64,000 bases of DNA from Pseudodesulfovibrio sp. 5S69. Lineage in GTDB: Bacteria; Desulfobacterota; Desulfovibrionia; Desulfovibrionales; Desulfovibrionaceae. The position numbers were made by a program, and so were the translations under genes. The DNA lies in the NCBI RefSeq assembly GCF_037094465.1, contig NZ_CP146609.1, positions 310,001-374,000 on the forward strand. The letters are read 5' to 3'. Positions 51,550 through 61,448 of the stretch are shown in pieces. Numbering within the stretch: the first letter of the stretch is position 1; every line of letters starts with the position of its first letter. Under the pieces are notes generated by a model. It searched no databases. It saw only the letters and a program-made list of their open reading frames with translations, and was not told the origin of the DNA.

Positions 51550-52128
51550 AGATGCCTCCGGCGGGCCCTCGCCGGGCGGCGTCTCCGACGGCCTAAGAAC
51601 CTTTTGAAAAAGGTTCTTAGGAATCTCCCAAACTTTTTGGGTCGCCTGCGGCGAAGGGCGTGCGGCGGCGGAAAGCTGGCGAGGGACGCCTTCCGCCGTG
51701 CCGGTTGGCGATTTCGGACAGAAAAAACGGGTGAAACGGCGTACTTCTTCACCAGAAGAAGTACGCCGTTTTTTCTACCCGAAATCGCGAGATTTGTTTT
51801 TTGGAAAAGTCATGTCCAGAAAAGAAACATTCATCCCGCCGCAGTCATAAAACGCCGCAAAACCAATTTCCCGAGCTTCGCCCACGCCCCCCTGCGGCGT
51901 TGGTTACCGTCCCGGATGATTCGCGCCGGGCGGCCCTCCGAGGCCCGTGGACGTCCGGCGCGAATCATTCGGGACACCAGTCAGCCAAGCTATTTCCACC
52001 CTCCCGCGAAACACCTCGTCACCCCGCTCCCTTACCTTCGCCGCAGGCGCCCCAAGAGGCTCGGAGGGGTCAGGGAACCCTTTCTCGAAGGGTTCCCCTG
52101 GCGGGTCTGGGGCAGCGCCCCAGCTCCA
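51550..52128 (+). repeat. Long modular intergenic repeat, copy C
   Basis: It begins GATGCCTCCGGCGGGCCC and continues to GGCGTCTCCGACGGCCTAAG. A hairpin CCTAAGAACCTTTT...AAGGTTCTTAGG follows. Next are the block GACGCCTTCCGCCGTGCCGG and the core inverted repeat GCGATTTCGGACAGAAAAAA with TTTTTTCTACCCGAAATCGC. The CATAAAACGCCGCAAAACC module, a GGGAACCC hairpin and a GGGGTCTGGGGCAGCGCCCC tail complete it. It fills the gap 51524-52129 between two genes. Confidence 0.8.
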
Positions 52129-52129
52129 C

Positions 52130-52492
52130 CTAATCCACGGCCAAGCTCGCCGTCTGGTAGACGCACATCTCGCTGAAGCCGTACAGCCGGGCGAAGCGGA
52201 AGAGCCTTGCATCGAACCGCCCCTGGTCGTCGGCGCGGACGCCCATGATCCTGGGCAGGCCGAGGCGGCGGGCCTCGGCCTTGAGCCAGTCGAGATCGCG
52301 GGCCAGGGTGCGTCGGGTTTCGGGCCCCCAGCGGGACATGGTCATATGCAGTTCGAGATATTCCGGGCGTTCGGCGACGGCGCAGGCGGCGTAGGGGCCG
52401 TGGGCGTCGGCGAGTTCGAACCAACGGTAGGGGCCGTCATCCGGGAAGTTGGCCAGGGGGGCGGGTCGGTGGTCGGTTTCAGTCACGGGCAT
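52130..52492 (-). CDS. Small phage-associated protein downstream of terminase
   Basis: This 120-residue protein has WFELADAHGPYAACAVAERPEYLELHM and RIMGVRADDQGRFDARLFRFARLYGF. The alternating strand and helix pattern resembles a GNAT-like fold, and the family occurs with phage tail or packaging genes, but I cannot name it. It overlaps the terminase stop by 14 bp, so it is co-translated. Confidence 0.55.
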   Translation of the reverse strand: MPVTETDHRPAPLANFPDDGPYRWFELADAHGPYAACAVAERPEYLELHMTMSRWGPETRRTLARDLDWLKAEARRLGLPRIMGVRADDQGRFDARLFRFARLYGFSEMCVYQTASLAVD

Positions 52493-53765
52493 GGGTGCCT
52501 CCGAAGGGGTTGTAGTTGTTGGCGGTCCGGGACGGGCGCGGGCCTGGTTCGGGTTGGCGGAAGCCCACGGCGAAGTAGCGGAAGCCGTCGGCGGCGTGGC
52601 TGGTCCAGTCGTGCAGGGGGTGGGCCGCGAAATCGGCGGTCCGGTCATTGAAGGAGCGCCGGTAGTGGCGCAGGGCTTCGAGTCCGGGGCCGCAGCGGGC
52701 CTCATCGAACCAGCAGCGCGGCAGGATGGTTCGCACGGCGTTGATGCCGTCCTGGATGGGGATGTTGGCGGCGATGTCGAAGCGGATGCCGAGGGACCGG
52801 GCCGTTTCCAGGCGCGACTTGCCGGTGCCCAGCTCGCGCACGCGGATGTCGTGGGGTGCGATGTGGGTGCCGTATTTGTAGCCCTTGGCGTCCAGGACCT
52901 TGGCGTAGTGGTCGAGGCCCTCGCCGCAGGCCTCATAGTAGTCCACCACCGCAAAGGTGCCGCCGGGCCGGGCCTGGACGAACCAGATGGAGGTGGAGTC
53001 GGACATACCCAGGTCCCAGGCGGTGTGCACGGGCATGGACGGATCCATGGGCACGGCGGTGACGCGGCCCTCGCGGTCGGCGTCGGCCAGGAGCTGGCCG
53101 AAGTAGGCCCCCCGGATGGCGGCGGTGAAGGAACATTCAAATTCCTGCTCGTATTCCTCGGGCGACATCTCGCGGGCGCTGGCGTCGAGTTCCCCGGCCG
53201 GGATGATCCCGGTCTCGGAGGCGCGGTACATGGCGGCCAGCCAGTCCGGGTCGAGCCTGGCCTTTTCCCATATCTCGTAGAGGGCGTTCTTGCCGCGCGG
53301 GGTGCCGATGAACATGGCCCAGCCCCGGCGGTCGGACAGGGCGGGCCGGATGACCTCGGTCCAGACGCGCAGGGGCATCTGGGCCACCTCGTCGAAGACC
53401 ACGCCGTCCAGGTACATGCCGCGCAGGGAGTCCGGGTTGTTGGCCCCGAACAGACGGATGCGCGCGCCGTTTTCGAAGTCGGCGCGCAGCTCGGACTCGT
53501 TGAACTTGACGATGCAGCCGTCCAGGCCCAGGCCGCAGTAGCGCTTGAGCTCGTCCCAGACCACGGTCTTGGCCTGGCGGTACAGGGGCGCGATGTAGGC
53601 CCCGCGCCAGTCGTCGCGGCGGGTGGCCCTGGCCGCGCGGATGAGCCGGTTGACGGACAGGACGGTCTTGCCGAACCGGCGGTGGCAGACCAGGACCGAG
53701 AAACGGCCGAGTTCGGCCTCGATCCTGGCCTGGTGTTCCCTGGGCACGTACAGGTCATTGGTCAT
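52479..53765 (-). CDS. terL: Phage terminase large subunit
   Basis: This 428-residue protein has an ATPase domain: Walker A variant VCHRRFGKTV near residue 24 and Walker B GVVFDEVAQM. A nuclease domain follows with HTAWDLGMSDSTSIWF and VDYYEACGEG. It is the DNA-packaging motor of tailed phages. The start is the ATG at 53765 (MTNDLYVPREHQ); an in-frame Met lies 18 codons upstream. It is an orphan: no portal, capsid or tail gene follows. Catalytic residues look intact, so it may be domesticated or part of a gene transfer agent-like remnant. Confidence 0.85.
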   Translation of the reverse strand: MTNDLYVPREHQARIEAELGRFSVLVCHRRFGKTVLSVNRLIRAARATRRDDWRGAYIAPLYRQAKTVVWDELKRYCGLGLDGCIVKFNESELRADFENGARIRLFGANNPDSLRGMYLDGVVFDEVAQMPLRVWTEVIRPALSDRRGWAMFIGTPRGKNALYEIWEKARLDPDWLAAMYRASETGIIPAGELDASAREMSPEEYEQEFECSFTAAIRGAYFGQLLADADREGRVTAVPMDPSMPVHTAWDLGMSDSTSIWFVQARPGGTFAVVDYYEACGEGLDHYAKVLDAKGYKYGTHIAPHDIRVRELGTGKSRLETARSLGIRFDIAANIPIQDGINAVRTILPRCWFDEARCGPGLEALRHYRRSFNDRTADFAAHPLHDWTSHAADGFRYFAVGFRQPEPGPRPSRTANNYNPFGGTHARD

Positions 53766-53817
53766 TGTTACCTCGCTTATGTTGACGGGCGGTACGGGCC
53801 GAGGGTATTCCACGGCC

Positions 53818-54738
53818 ATGCGAACCTACGCCCTGATTGTTTTTCTCTGCCTGCTTCTGGCCGTGCCGGGCTGCGCGGGCAAGGAGACCCCGCCCGCGGC
53901 CCCGCCCACGCCGGCGGAGTTGGCCGTGCAACGGCGACAGGCCCAGGCCGCCGAGGCGCTGACCGAGGCCATGCAACTGCGGCACGACGGCGGATTCCTG
54001 GACGAGGACACGGCGCTCGCCTACCTGAACCAGGCCCTGGACCTGGACCCGAACCTGGCCAACGCGCGCTACTACCGGTCGACCATCCTGTTCTCCAAGG
54101 GGCGGACGAACGAGGCCCTGGCCGACGTGGACCGGGCCATCGAGCTGAAGCCCGAACACGTGCAGGCGCACTACACGCGCGGCTCCATTCTGTTGAACCT
54201 GGGCCGGTTCCGCGAGGCGGCACGGGACTTCACCGAGGTCATCGGGCACGACCCGTCCATCGCCCAGGCGTTCGTCCGGCGCGGAATGTGCTACATGCGG
54301 CTGCACCGCGAGGACGAGGCCATCGACGACTTCGGCAGCGCCCTGGCCATCAATCCGGCCAACCTGGAGGCCAACTACAACCGGGGCATGGCGTACCTGG
54401 CCCGGGGCGAGTACGACGCAGCCCTGAGCGATCTGTCCCAGGCGTACGTCCTGGATGCGGACAACGTCCGGCTGCTCACCGCGCGAGGCCAGATTCTGCT
54501 CAAGCTCGGGCGGTTCAAGTCGGCCGCCCGGGACTACCTGCGGGCCACCCAGCTGGCCCCGGGGCAGAGCCCCCTGTACGGCCTGCTCGCCGAGGCCCTG
54601 GCCGGGGCCGGGGAGATGGACCAGGCCATCGAGGCCGCGGAAAAGGCCCTGTCCCTGGCGCACGCCCGTGGCGACGACTCTCTGGCCGCCCGGTACAGGG
54701 ACCAGCTCCGGCAATACCGGGACAAGACCTATCCCTAG
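53818..54738 (+). CDS. TPR-repeat lipoprotein
   Basis: This 306-residue protein has a lipoprotein signal peptide (LCLLLAVPGCAG, Cys near residue 19). At least seven TPR units follow, for example ALADVDRAIELKPEHVQAHY and ALSDLSQAYVLDADNVRLLT. It is likely an outer- or inner-membrane protein that scaffolds other proteins. It is divergent from the terminase gene and lies between two minus-strand phage modules, so it was inserted there or kept by chance. A downstream gene converges on it. Confidence 0.85.
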   Translation: MRTYALIVFLCLLLAVPGCAGKETPPAAPPTPAELAVQRRQAQAAEALTEAMQLRHDGGFLDEDTALAYLNQALDLDPNLANARYYRSTILFSKGRTNEALADVDRAIELKPEHVQAHYTRGSILLNLGRFREAARDFTEVIGHDPSIAQAFVRRGMCYMRLHREDEAIDDFGSALAINPANLEANYNRGMAYLARGEYDAALSDLSQAYVLDADNVRLLTARGQILLKLGRFKSAARDYLRATQLAPGQSPLYGLLAEALAGAGEMDQAIEAAEKALSLAHARGDDSLAARYRDQLRQYRDKTYP

Positions 54739-54740
54739 GC

Positions 54741-54953
54741 TCATCGCAGCACCTCGAAGAGCATCCGTCCGCCCAGGGCGGCCACGCCCGCCACGCTGCC
54801 CCAGACCAGCCGCTCCAGCAGCCGCAGCTTCTCCCGGTTGCCCGCGCAGCGCCGGGTTTCGTTGATCTCGCGGATGGCCACCTGGATGGCCTTGACCCTC
54901 TCGTCGATGCGGACCAGGAGGTCCTGCAGGTCCTGTCTCTCCATGGCCGTCAT
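54741..54953 (-). CDS. Small coiled-coil membrane protein, XhlA-like
   Basis: This 70-residue protein has a coiled-coil start (ERQDLQDLLVRIDERVKAIQ) and a single membrane helix near the C-terminus (LVWGSVAGVAALGGRMLFEVL). This is the layout of haemolysin XhlA-type phage proteins that accompany holins. Its start overlaps the upstream holin stop (ATGA). Confidence 0.6.
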   Translation of the reverse strand: MTAMERQDLQDLLVRIDERVKAIQVAIREINETRRCAGNREKLRLLERLVWGSVAGVAALGGRMLFEVLR

Positions 54954-55366
54954 TTGCCGCCTCCCAGGGCGTCCTTGAGCCCGCGCACCGCGCCGGGCAG
55001 GTAGTCGCCGATCTTCTTGACCCCGAGCACGGCGGCCACGATCCAGAAAGTGATCTGCAAAAACCAGTCGGGCAGGGCCTCCCAGGAGCGGATGACCTCG
55101 GCCGCGCCCTCGGGGTCCACCCCGGACCAGATGAAGAAACCTATCCAGGCGAAGAAGAGCACGTCGTCTTTCCAGCCCGCGTTCTCCAACTGTTTCATCT
55201 CCCAATCGTGATTGAATTCCCGGTCCGACCGGGCCAGCCGCACCCGGTTCTCCATGACCGCCTTCTTCAGTTCCTGTTTTCCCTTGAAGTGGTCCGCCAC
55301 TCCGTCCACCACCGTGGTCAGCAGTCCGGCCACGGTCGCGATAATCGGTATCATGCCGTTCTCCAT
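54950..55366 (-). CDS. Phage holin-like membrane protein
   Basis: This 138-residue protein has an N-terminal helix (IPIIATVAGLLTTVVDGVA), a charged middle with KKAVMENRVRLARSDREF, and two further helices (VLFFAWIGFFIWSGV and WFLQITFWIVAAVLGVKK). It resembles the three-helix phage holin family. Together with the small coiled-coil protein it could form a lysis module, but no endolysin is seen. It is transcribed toward the TPR lipoprotein gene. Confidence 0.65.
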   Translation of the reverse strand: MENGMIPIIATVAGLLTTVVDGVADHFKGKQELKKAVMENRVRLARSDREFNHDWEMKQLENAGWKDDVLFFAWIGFFIWSGVDPEGAAEVIRSWEALPDWFLQITFWIVAAVLGVKKIGDYLPGAVRGLKDALGGGK

Positions 55367-55411
55367 ATCCTTGAGGATTGCTCACGCACCCCGGTCCCGG
55401 ACAGCATAGCC

Positions 55412-55435
55412 CCGGTTTTCGGCAAAACCGGTTTT
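55412..55435 (+). terminator. Stem-loop with T-run in the gap before the CBS gene
   Basis: CCGGTTTT (55412-55419), CGGC, AAAACCGG (55424-55431), then TTTT. No plus-strand gene ends just upstream, so it may be an orphan terminator or leftover. The rest of 55436-55643 shows only a ribosome site AAGGAGG before the CBS gene. Confidence 0.45.
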
Positions 55436-55643
55436 CGGGAGAGATCGGCAGGGAAAAACAGGCGAATGGTATAAAAAATCATCTTGACGGGGTTCCGGCG
55501 GCCGGGGTAGCCGACCAGGCCCGACCGGTGTGCGAAAAACCCGTCGCAGGGCTAGCCAAATGGCGCGGGAAACGTTACGAATAGCACAGAATATCGATTG
55601 TATCCGGCCGGGCGAGGCCGGTTAACCAAGGAGGAATACCCCT

Positions 55644-56318
55644 ATGCTGGTAGTCAACTGGATGAGCACCGACGTCGTCACCATCACCCCCGAGCGCTCC
55701 ATGATGAAGGCCTCCAAGCTGATGAAGGACAAAGGCATCAGCCGTCTGCCCGTGGTTGATGAAGAAGGCAAAATCATAGGCATCGTCTCGGACCGCGACG
55801 TCAAGGACGCCTCCCCGTCCAAGGCAACCACCCTGGACGTTCACGAGCTGTACTACCTCCTTTCCGAGATCAAGGTCGGGGACATCATGACCAAAAAGGT
55901 GGTCACCATCCGCGACACCGAGACCGTGGAAAAAGCCGCCGTGCTCATGCTCGAAGGCAACTTCGGCGGCCTGCCCGTGGTCGACGAGGAAGACAAGGTC
56001 GTGGGCATCATCACCGATACCGACATCTTCAAGGTCCTGGTCGAAATCTCCGGCGTCTACGAGGGCGGCGCCCAGTTCTGCCTGCGCCTGTCCACCGAAC
56101 CCGGCAGCCTGCGCCCGGTGCTGGCCTTCCTCAAGGAACACGGCGCGCGCATCATGTCCATCATGACCCACAACGTGCCCGAATCCGAAGGGTTCAAAAA
56201 CGTGTACGTGCGCATCCGCGACATGGAAAAGCCCGAGTTCAAGCGCCTCAAGCAGGACCTCGGCGAGACCTTCGACGTCGTCTACTGGGCCGTGGACTCC
56301 GTCCATAACGTCATCTAA
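55644..56318 (+). CDS. CBS-domain protein with ACT domain
   Basis: This 224-residue protein has two CBS domains (about residues 8-60 and 75-130: MSTDVVTITPERSMMKASKLM and IMTKKVVTIRDTETVEKAAVL). A C-terminal ACT-like domain follows (FCLRLSTEPGSLRPVLAFLK). CBS pairs bind adenylate ligands and ACT domains bind amino acids, so the protein probably senses energy and amino acid state. The start has an excellent AAGGAGG. It is preceded by an AT-rich promoter region and followed by a terminator. Confidence 0.85.
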   Translation: MLVVNWMSTDVVTITPERSMMKASKLMKDKGISRLPVVDEEGKIIGIVSDRDVKDASPSKATTLDVHELYYLLSEIKVGDIMTKKVVTIRDTETVEKAAVLMLEGNFGGLPVVDEEDKVVGIITDTDIFKVLVEISGVYEGGAQFCLRLSTEPGSLRPVLAFLKEHGARIMSIMTHNVPESEGFKNVYVRIRDMEKPEFKRLKQDLGETFDVVYWAVDSVHNVI

Positions 56319-56435
56319 CCCCGGTGACAGCGCGGATAGATCACTTTTTTCGATAAAAGCACGATAAGTTACTTGATCTATATCCTCGCGTAATATAGTT
56401 ATATCTTACCGACGATCTCTGCCTTTTCCGAATCC

Positions 56436-56465
56436 AGGAGGCCGCCCCGCAAGGAGCGGCCTCCT
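56436..56465 (+). terminator. Stem-loop after the CBS gene
   Basis: AGGAGGCCGC (56436-56445) pairs perfectly with GCGGCCTCCT (56456-56465) around a 10-base loop. It lies about 115 bp past the stop. The AT-rich DNA between 56319 and 56420 holds an imperfect TAGATCA/TGATCTA pair but nothing I can name. Confidence 0.65.
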
Positions 56466-56490
56466 GCCGTTTCAAGGGACGCCGGATGTT

Positions 56491-57087
56491 GGGGAATGCC
56501 TCCGGCGGGCGGCGTCTCCGACGGCCTAAGAACCTTTTGGAAAAGGTTCTTAGGGATCTCCCAAACTTTTTGTGTCGCTTCGCGAAGGGCGTGCGGCGGC
56601 GAAAGGACGCGACGTGGACGCCTTCCGCCGTGCCGGGTGGCGATTCCGGGCAGAAAAACGGATCAGGCGGCGTGCTTTTTCACCACAAGAGGCACGCTGT
56701 TTTTTCTACCCGAAATCGCGGGTTTGTTTTTCTTAAAAGGCTTATCCCGCCCCCCCGCAGTCATAAAACGCCGCACAACCAATTCCCCGAGCTTCGCCCA
56801 CGCCCGGCCTGCGGCGTTGGCAACCGTCCCGAAGGGGGCGCACCGGACGGCTAAGGGCCTCGGAGGGCCGCTCTGCGCGAACCCTTCGGGACACCGCACC
56901 GCCAAGCTACTCCCTCCCCCCACGCGCAACAGTCCGCCATACCCGTGCCCGCACGCCCTGCCGAAGGCACACAAAAAGCTCGGGAGGGGTCCAGGGAACC
57001 CTCTTAAAGGGTTCCCCTGCGCGGGTCTGGCAGCGCCCCAGCCGCCGGAGGCACCCGCCTGGCGAGGCCTGCCGAAGGCCTCGCATT
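56491..57087 (+). repeat. Long modular intergenic repeat, copy D
   Basis: It begins GGGGAATGCCTCCGGCGGGC and the CCTAAGAACCTTTT...AAGGTTCTTAGG hairpin. It contains GACGCCTTCCGCCGTGCCGG and a GCAGAAAAACGG core with TTTTTTCTACCCGAAATCGC. It ends with GGGAACCC(T)...GGGTTCCC and GCCGCCGGAGGCACCC. Terminal inverted repeats (GAATGCCTCCGGCGG and CCGCCGGAGGC) are clear. Non-coding. Confidence 0.8.
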
Positions 57088-57173
57088 GGCCGGTCAAAGC
57101 TTCACCAAGTACCTTAAGAAATATGAAGAAGAGCCGAAAAGAGGGAAGACAGCGTTTGGAGAAAGGAGCGGTT

Positions 57174-57584
57174 ATGGGAAACGTGGTGGCCTTGGAGGAA
57201 TTTCGGCGCACGCTGGATCGGCGCGAGGAGCGCGGCAAGGTGTTGGCGCGACCCGAAATTCGGGGTGCGGACATATGGGGCCGGGACTACACGCAACTGG
57301 AGGCGGTGGTCTTCGGGTTGTTGAAGGTCCGGGAGATCGCGGCCTACCATGCGTCGTTGCGCGCGGCCCGGCATGCGGACGGGTCCGGGCAGGCGTTCGA
57401 CGCATTGTGCCTGGACGCCCTGGACGCGGCCTATCGGGTGGCGGACCTGGGTCCGGCCCGGCTCAAGGCGGCGGTCAAGCCGCTTAAGGAATGGCTCCTG
57501 GACGCCATGACCGAGGACAACAAACGCGACATGGCCTGGGCCCTGGTCCTGGTCGACCTGATCGAAAAGTCGCCGACCAAGTAG
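57174..57584 (+). CDS. Conserved-looking hypothetical protein
   Basis: This 136-residue soluble protein is mostly alpha-helical, with EFRRTLDRREERGK at the N-terminus and FDALCLDALDAAYRVADLGPARL in the second half. I do not recognise the family. The ATG at 57174 has a good AAAGGAG site and the codon use is normal for the genome, so it is likely real. It follows repeat copy D directly. Confidence 0.6.
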   Translation: MGNVVALEEFRRTLDRREERGKVLARPEIRGADIWGRDYTQLEAVVFGLLKVREIAAYHASLRAARHADGSGQAFDALCLDALDAAYRVADLGPARLKAAVKPLKEWLLDAMTEDNKRDMAWALVLVDLIEKSPTK

Positions 57585-57632
57585 ATATCGATAAGTGACG
57601 ATAATCTACTAATACCATAATTTTAAATTGAT

Positions 57633-57663
57633 AAAAAGCCGTCGATTCATGCGACGGCTTTTT
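57633..57663 (+). terminator. Intrinsic terminator
   Basis: AAAAAGCCGTCG (57633-57644) pairs with CGACGGCTTTTT (57652-57663). The T-run follows in the plus direction, 48 bp after the stop of the hypothetical gene. Confidence 0.88.
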
Positions 57664-57845
57664 CGATGGCGTCCCCATCCCCGCCCCGAAGCCGGCCGCG
57701 GGGGACTGGGAGGATGAAGGCCTGCGAGCGGACGGTTTCCGGCGGCGTGCGGACGCCAGGCGCGTTTTGCCGCCGTTTACCCGCCGGATTGCGCCCTTCC
57801 CCGATATTTCATTGCCTGGACCGGCGGGTATCGTATGGTGCAGGC

Positions 57846-58661
57846 ATGGGAGAAGACGCAGTCGGCCGGGACGGCCCCCAGATTCTGCTGTCGGCGGGGT
57901 GTTTGTTCCACCTGCCGCTCAAGCTTGTGGCGCGCATCGGCCGGGAGGCCGGGTTCGCAGGCATGGAACTGATTATGAACTCGCCCAAGCTCGATCCGCA
58001 GGCCGGGCTCGCTGCTATCAACGACATCCTGCCTATCCGCAGCCTGCACGCCCCGTTCCGCGACTGGTCGGCCTGGGGCGGGCATCTCAACTCCTGGCGC
58101 GCGACCACGGCCCTGGCCAACTCCCTGCCCGAGGCGGACCACATCGTCATGCACCCGCCCGGCTCGCGGCTGGCCAACATGATCCAGAACCGCTGGTTCG
58201 AGAAGGCCGTGGACCTGCCGCTGCTCCTGGACGCCAAGGGCCGCATCCGCTTCTCGCTGGAGAACATGCCGTGGGCCGAGGGCTCGCCGTTCGGCCGCGA
58301 CCCGCTGGATAAGCTCATGGCCCAGTGCCGGGACAAGAACGTGGGGCTGACCTTCGACGTCTGCCACATGGGGGTGTCCGGGCGCAACGTGCTGGAAGCC
58401 ATCGACAAAGTGCCGCCCGAGCTGCTCTGCAACGTCCACTTCTCCGACGCCTTGGGCTACACCGAGCATCTCGCGCCGGGCAAGGGTGCGCTGCCGCTCG
58501 ACGATTTTCTGGAGCGCCTTGGCAAACGGGGCTACGCCGGATACATTACCCTTGAACTGGAACCGGGCGCCTTCCCCGACGACGTGGACGGCACCGTGGA
58601 ATTGCTCACCAGGCTGCGCGGGGACATGGAGGCGCGGCTGACAACCGGCCGGAGTGAATGA
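57846..58661 (+). CDS. Sugar phosphate isomerase/epimerase-like protein (TIM barrel)
   Basis: This 271-residue protein has GCLFHLPLKLVARIGREAGF and GMELIM. SLHAPFRDW, DHIVMHPPGSR, FSLENMP, LTFDVCHMG, NVHFSDALGY and YITLELEPGAF follow. These are the metal-binding positions of the AP-endonuclease-2/xylose-isomerase-like barrel. Such proteins are usually annotated as sugar isomerases or endonuclease IV-like. Substrate unknown. Its stop overlaps the next gene start. Confidence 0.78.
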   Translation: MGEDAVGRDGPQILLSAGCLFHLPLKLVARIGREAGFAGMELIMNSPKLDPQAGLAAINDILPIRSLHAPFRDWSAWGGHLNSWRATTALANSLPEADHIVMHPPGSRLANMIQNRWFEKAVDLPLLLDAKGRIRFSLENMPWAEGSPFGRDPLDKLMAQCRDKNVGLTFDVCHMGVSGRNVLEAIDKVPPELLCNVHFSDALGYTEHLAPGKGALPLDDFLERLGKRGYAGYITLELEPGAFPDDVDGTVELLTRLRGDMEARLTTGRSE

Positions 58662-59074
58662 CCATGCCCCAAGCCTATCTCGACGCGGTCCGCCAGCCCG
58701 GCCAGACCGTGAACAACCTCTTCGCCTTCCTCGGCATCGTCGTCGACACCATCGAACCGGACCGGGCCGTGCTGCGCCTGCCGTTTAAACCGGAACTGAC
58801 CCAGGGCGCGGGCATGGTCGCGGGCGGCGTGCTGGGTACTCTGCTCGACGAGACCATGGCCCACGCGGTGCTCGGCGGCAACCGGCCCGGCGAGCGGACC
58901 ACCACCGTGGACCTGTCCGTCAGCTTCCTCCGCACGGTCAAGCCCGGCTCGGACCTGAACTGCGAGGCCCGCGTGGTCAAACGCGGCGGCCGCGTCCTGT
59001 TCGTCGAGGCCAGCGCCTCTTCCGACGGCCGGGAAGTGGCCCGGGGCACGGCCTCGTTCCTGCTCCTGACCTGA
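58658..59074 (+). CDS. PaaI-type hotdog thioesterase
   Basis: This 138-residue protein has the hotdog pattern GAGMVAGGVLGTLLDETMAHAV, followed by TTTVDLSVSFLRTVKPGSDL and ARGTASFLLL. It probably hydrolyses acyl-CoA thioesters. It starts within the stop of the isomerase-like gene (ATGA), so the two are coupled. Confidence 0.82.
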   Translation: MTMPQAYLDAVRQPGQTVNNLFAFLGIVVDTIEPDRAVLRLPFKPELTQGAGMVAGGVLGTLLDETMAHAVLGGNRPGERTTTVDLSVSFLRTVKPGSDLNCEARVVKRGGRVLFVEASASSDGREVARGTASFLLLT

Positions 59075-59142
59075 TCCGAAGCCCTTGCCCCGCCCGGTTT
59101 CATGCTTATTTTCCTTCCGTACGACATCAACGGAGGAACACC

Positions 59143-59577
59143 ATGACCACCGACAATAAACTCATCGTCTGCCCGCACTGCGGGGCCGTCAATCGCGTCC
59201 AGACCGGCCGCGAGGCCGAAGCCGTCTGCGGCAAATGCCGCGACAAGGTCTTTGACGACCACCCCGTCGAACTCGTGGGCTCGACCTTCGACCGCCACAT
59301 CGCCAAATCCCAGGTCCCCATTCTCGTGGACTTCTACTCGCCCACCTGCGGCCCCTGCCTGATGATGGGCCCCCAGTTCGCCGACGCCGCCAAAAACCTG
59401 TTCCCCAAGGTCCGGCTGGCCAAAATAGACACCTCGGCCGAACAGGCCGTCGCCGGACGCTACGGCATCCGCGCCGTGCCCACCCTCATCCTGTTCAAGA
59501 ACGGACGGGAAGCGGCCCGCCAGTCCGGCGCCATGAACGCCCGCGACATCGCGGCCTGGGTGAAGCAGTACCTGTAG
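59143..59577 (+). CDS. trxC: Thioredoxin 2 (TrxC)-type
   Basis: This 144-residue protein has an N-terminal zinc ribbon (CPHC at 10-13 and CGKC at 29-32) and a thioredoxin domain with active site CGPC at 69-72 in the context SPTCGPC. The residue before the CGPC motif is Thr instead of the usual Trp. The zinc ribbon identifies TrxC, a redox-stress thioredoxin. It has its own GGAGGA site and stands alone. Confidence 0.92.
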   Translation: MTTDNKLIVCPHCGAVNRVQTGREAEAVCGKCRDKVFDDHPVELVGSTFDRHIAKSQVPILVDFYSPTCGPCLMMGPQFADAAKNLFPKVRLAKIDTSAEQAVAGRYGIRAVPTLILFKNGREAARQSGAMNARDIAAWVKQYL

Positions 59578-59593
59578 GGCGTGACGCCGCGTT

Positions 59594-60145
59594 GGGGAAT
59601 GCCTCCGGCGGACCCTCGCCGGGAGGCGTCTCCGACGGCCTAAGAACCTTTTGCAAAAGGTTCTTAGGAATCTCCCAAACTTTTTGTGTCGCTTCGCGAA
59701 GGGCTTGCGGCGGCGAAAGGACGCTAGGTGGACGCCTTCCGCCGTGCCGGGTGGCGATTTCGGGCAGAAAAAACGGATCGGACGGTGTGCTTCTTCACCA
59801 GAAAAAGCACGCCGTTTTTTCTGCCCGAAATCGCGGGGTTTGTTTTTGGGAAAAGGCTTATCCCAAAGAGAAACATCCTCCCACCGCAGTCAGAAAACGC
59901 CGCAAAACCAATTCCTCGAGCTTCGCCCATGCCCGCCTGCGGCGTTGGTTACCGTCCGGCGCGAACCCTTCGGGACACCACGCAGCCAAGCTACTCCCTC
60001 CCCCACGCGCAGCAATTCGCCATCCCGCGCCCGCACGCCCTGCCGAAGGCACACAAAAAGCTCGGGAGGGGTCCAGGGGAACCCTTTTCTCAAAGGGTTC
60101 CCCTGGCGGGGTCTGGGCAGCGCCCCAGCCGCCGGGGGCATTCTT
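59594..60145 (+). repeat. Long modular intergenic repeat, copy E
   Basis: It begins GGGGAATGCCTCCGGCGGAC. The CCTAAGAACCTTTTGC...AGG hairpin, GACGCCTTCCGCCGTGCCGG and a core GCGATTTCGGGCAGAAAAAA with TTTTTTCTGCCCGAAATCGC follow. The CAAAACCAATTCC module and GGGAACCC...GGGTTCCC come next. It ends near GCCGCCGGGGGCATTCTTC, inverted relative to the start. It fills the gap between trxC and the PLP enzyme gene. Confidence 0.8.
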
Positions 60146-60227
60146 CAATCCGCCCAACCGTGCTTGTTTCCCGTGCCCGACTTTGGTATTTCTCTGCGAT
60201 CATTGTGAAATCGATCCGGGAGAGCCT

Positions 60228-61418
<1,191 letters not shown>

Positions 61419-61448
61419 CGCGAGCGCGCCGAGGGGTGAGAACAAGAT

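Noticed and set aside
52449..55004. 851-codon plus-strand frame across terminase and TPR genes
   Set aside because: It runs antisense to terL and then out of frame across the TPR gene; both real genes have firm motif support.
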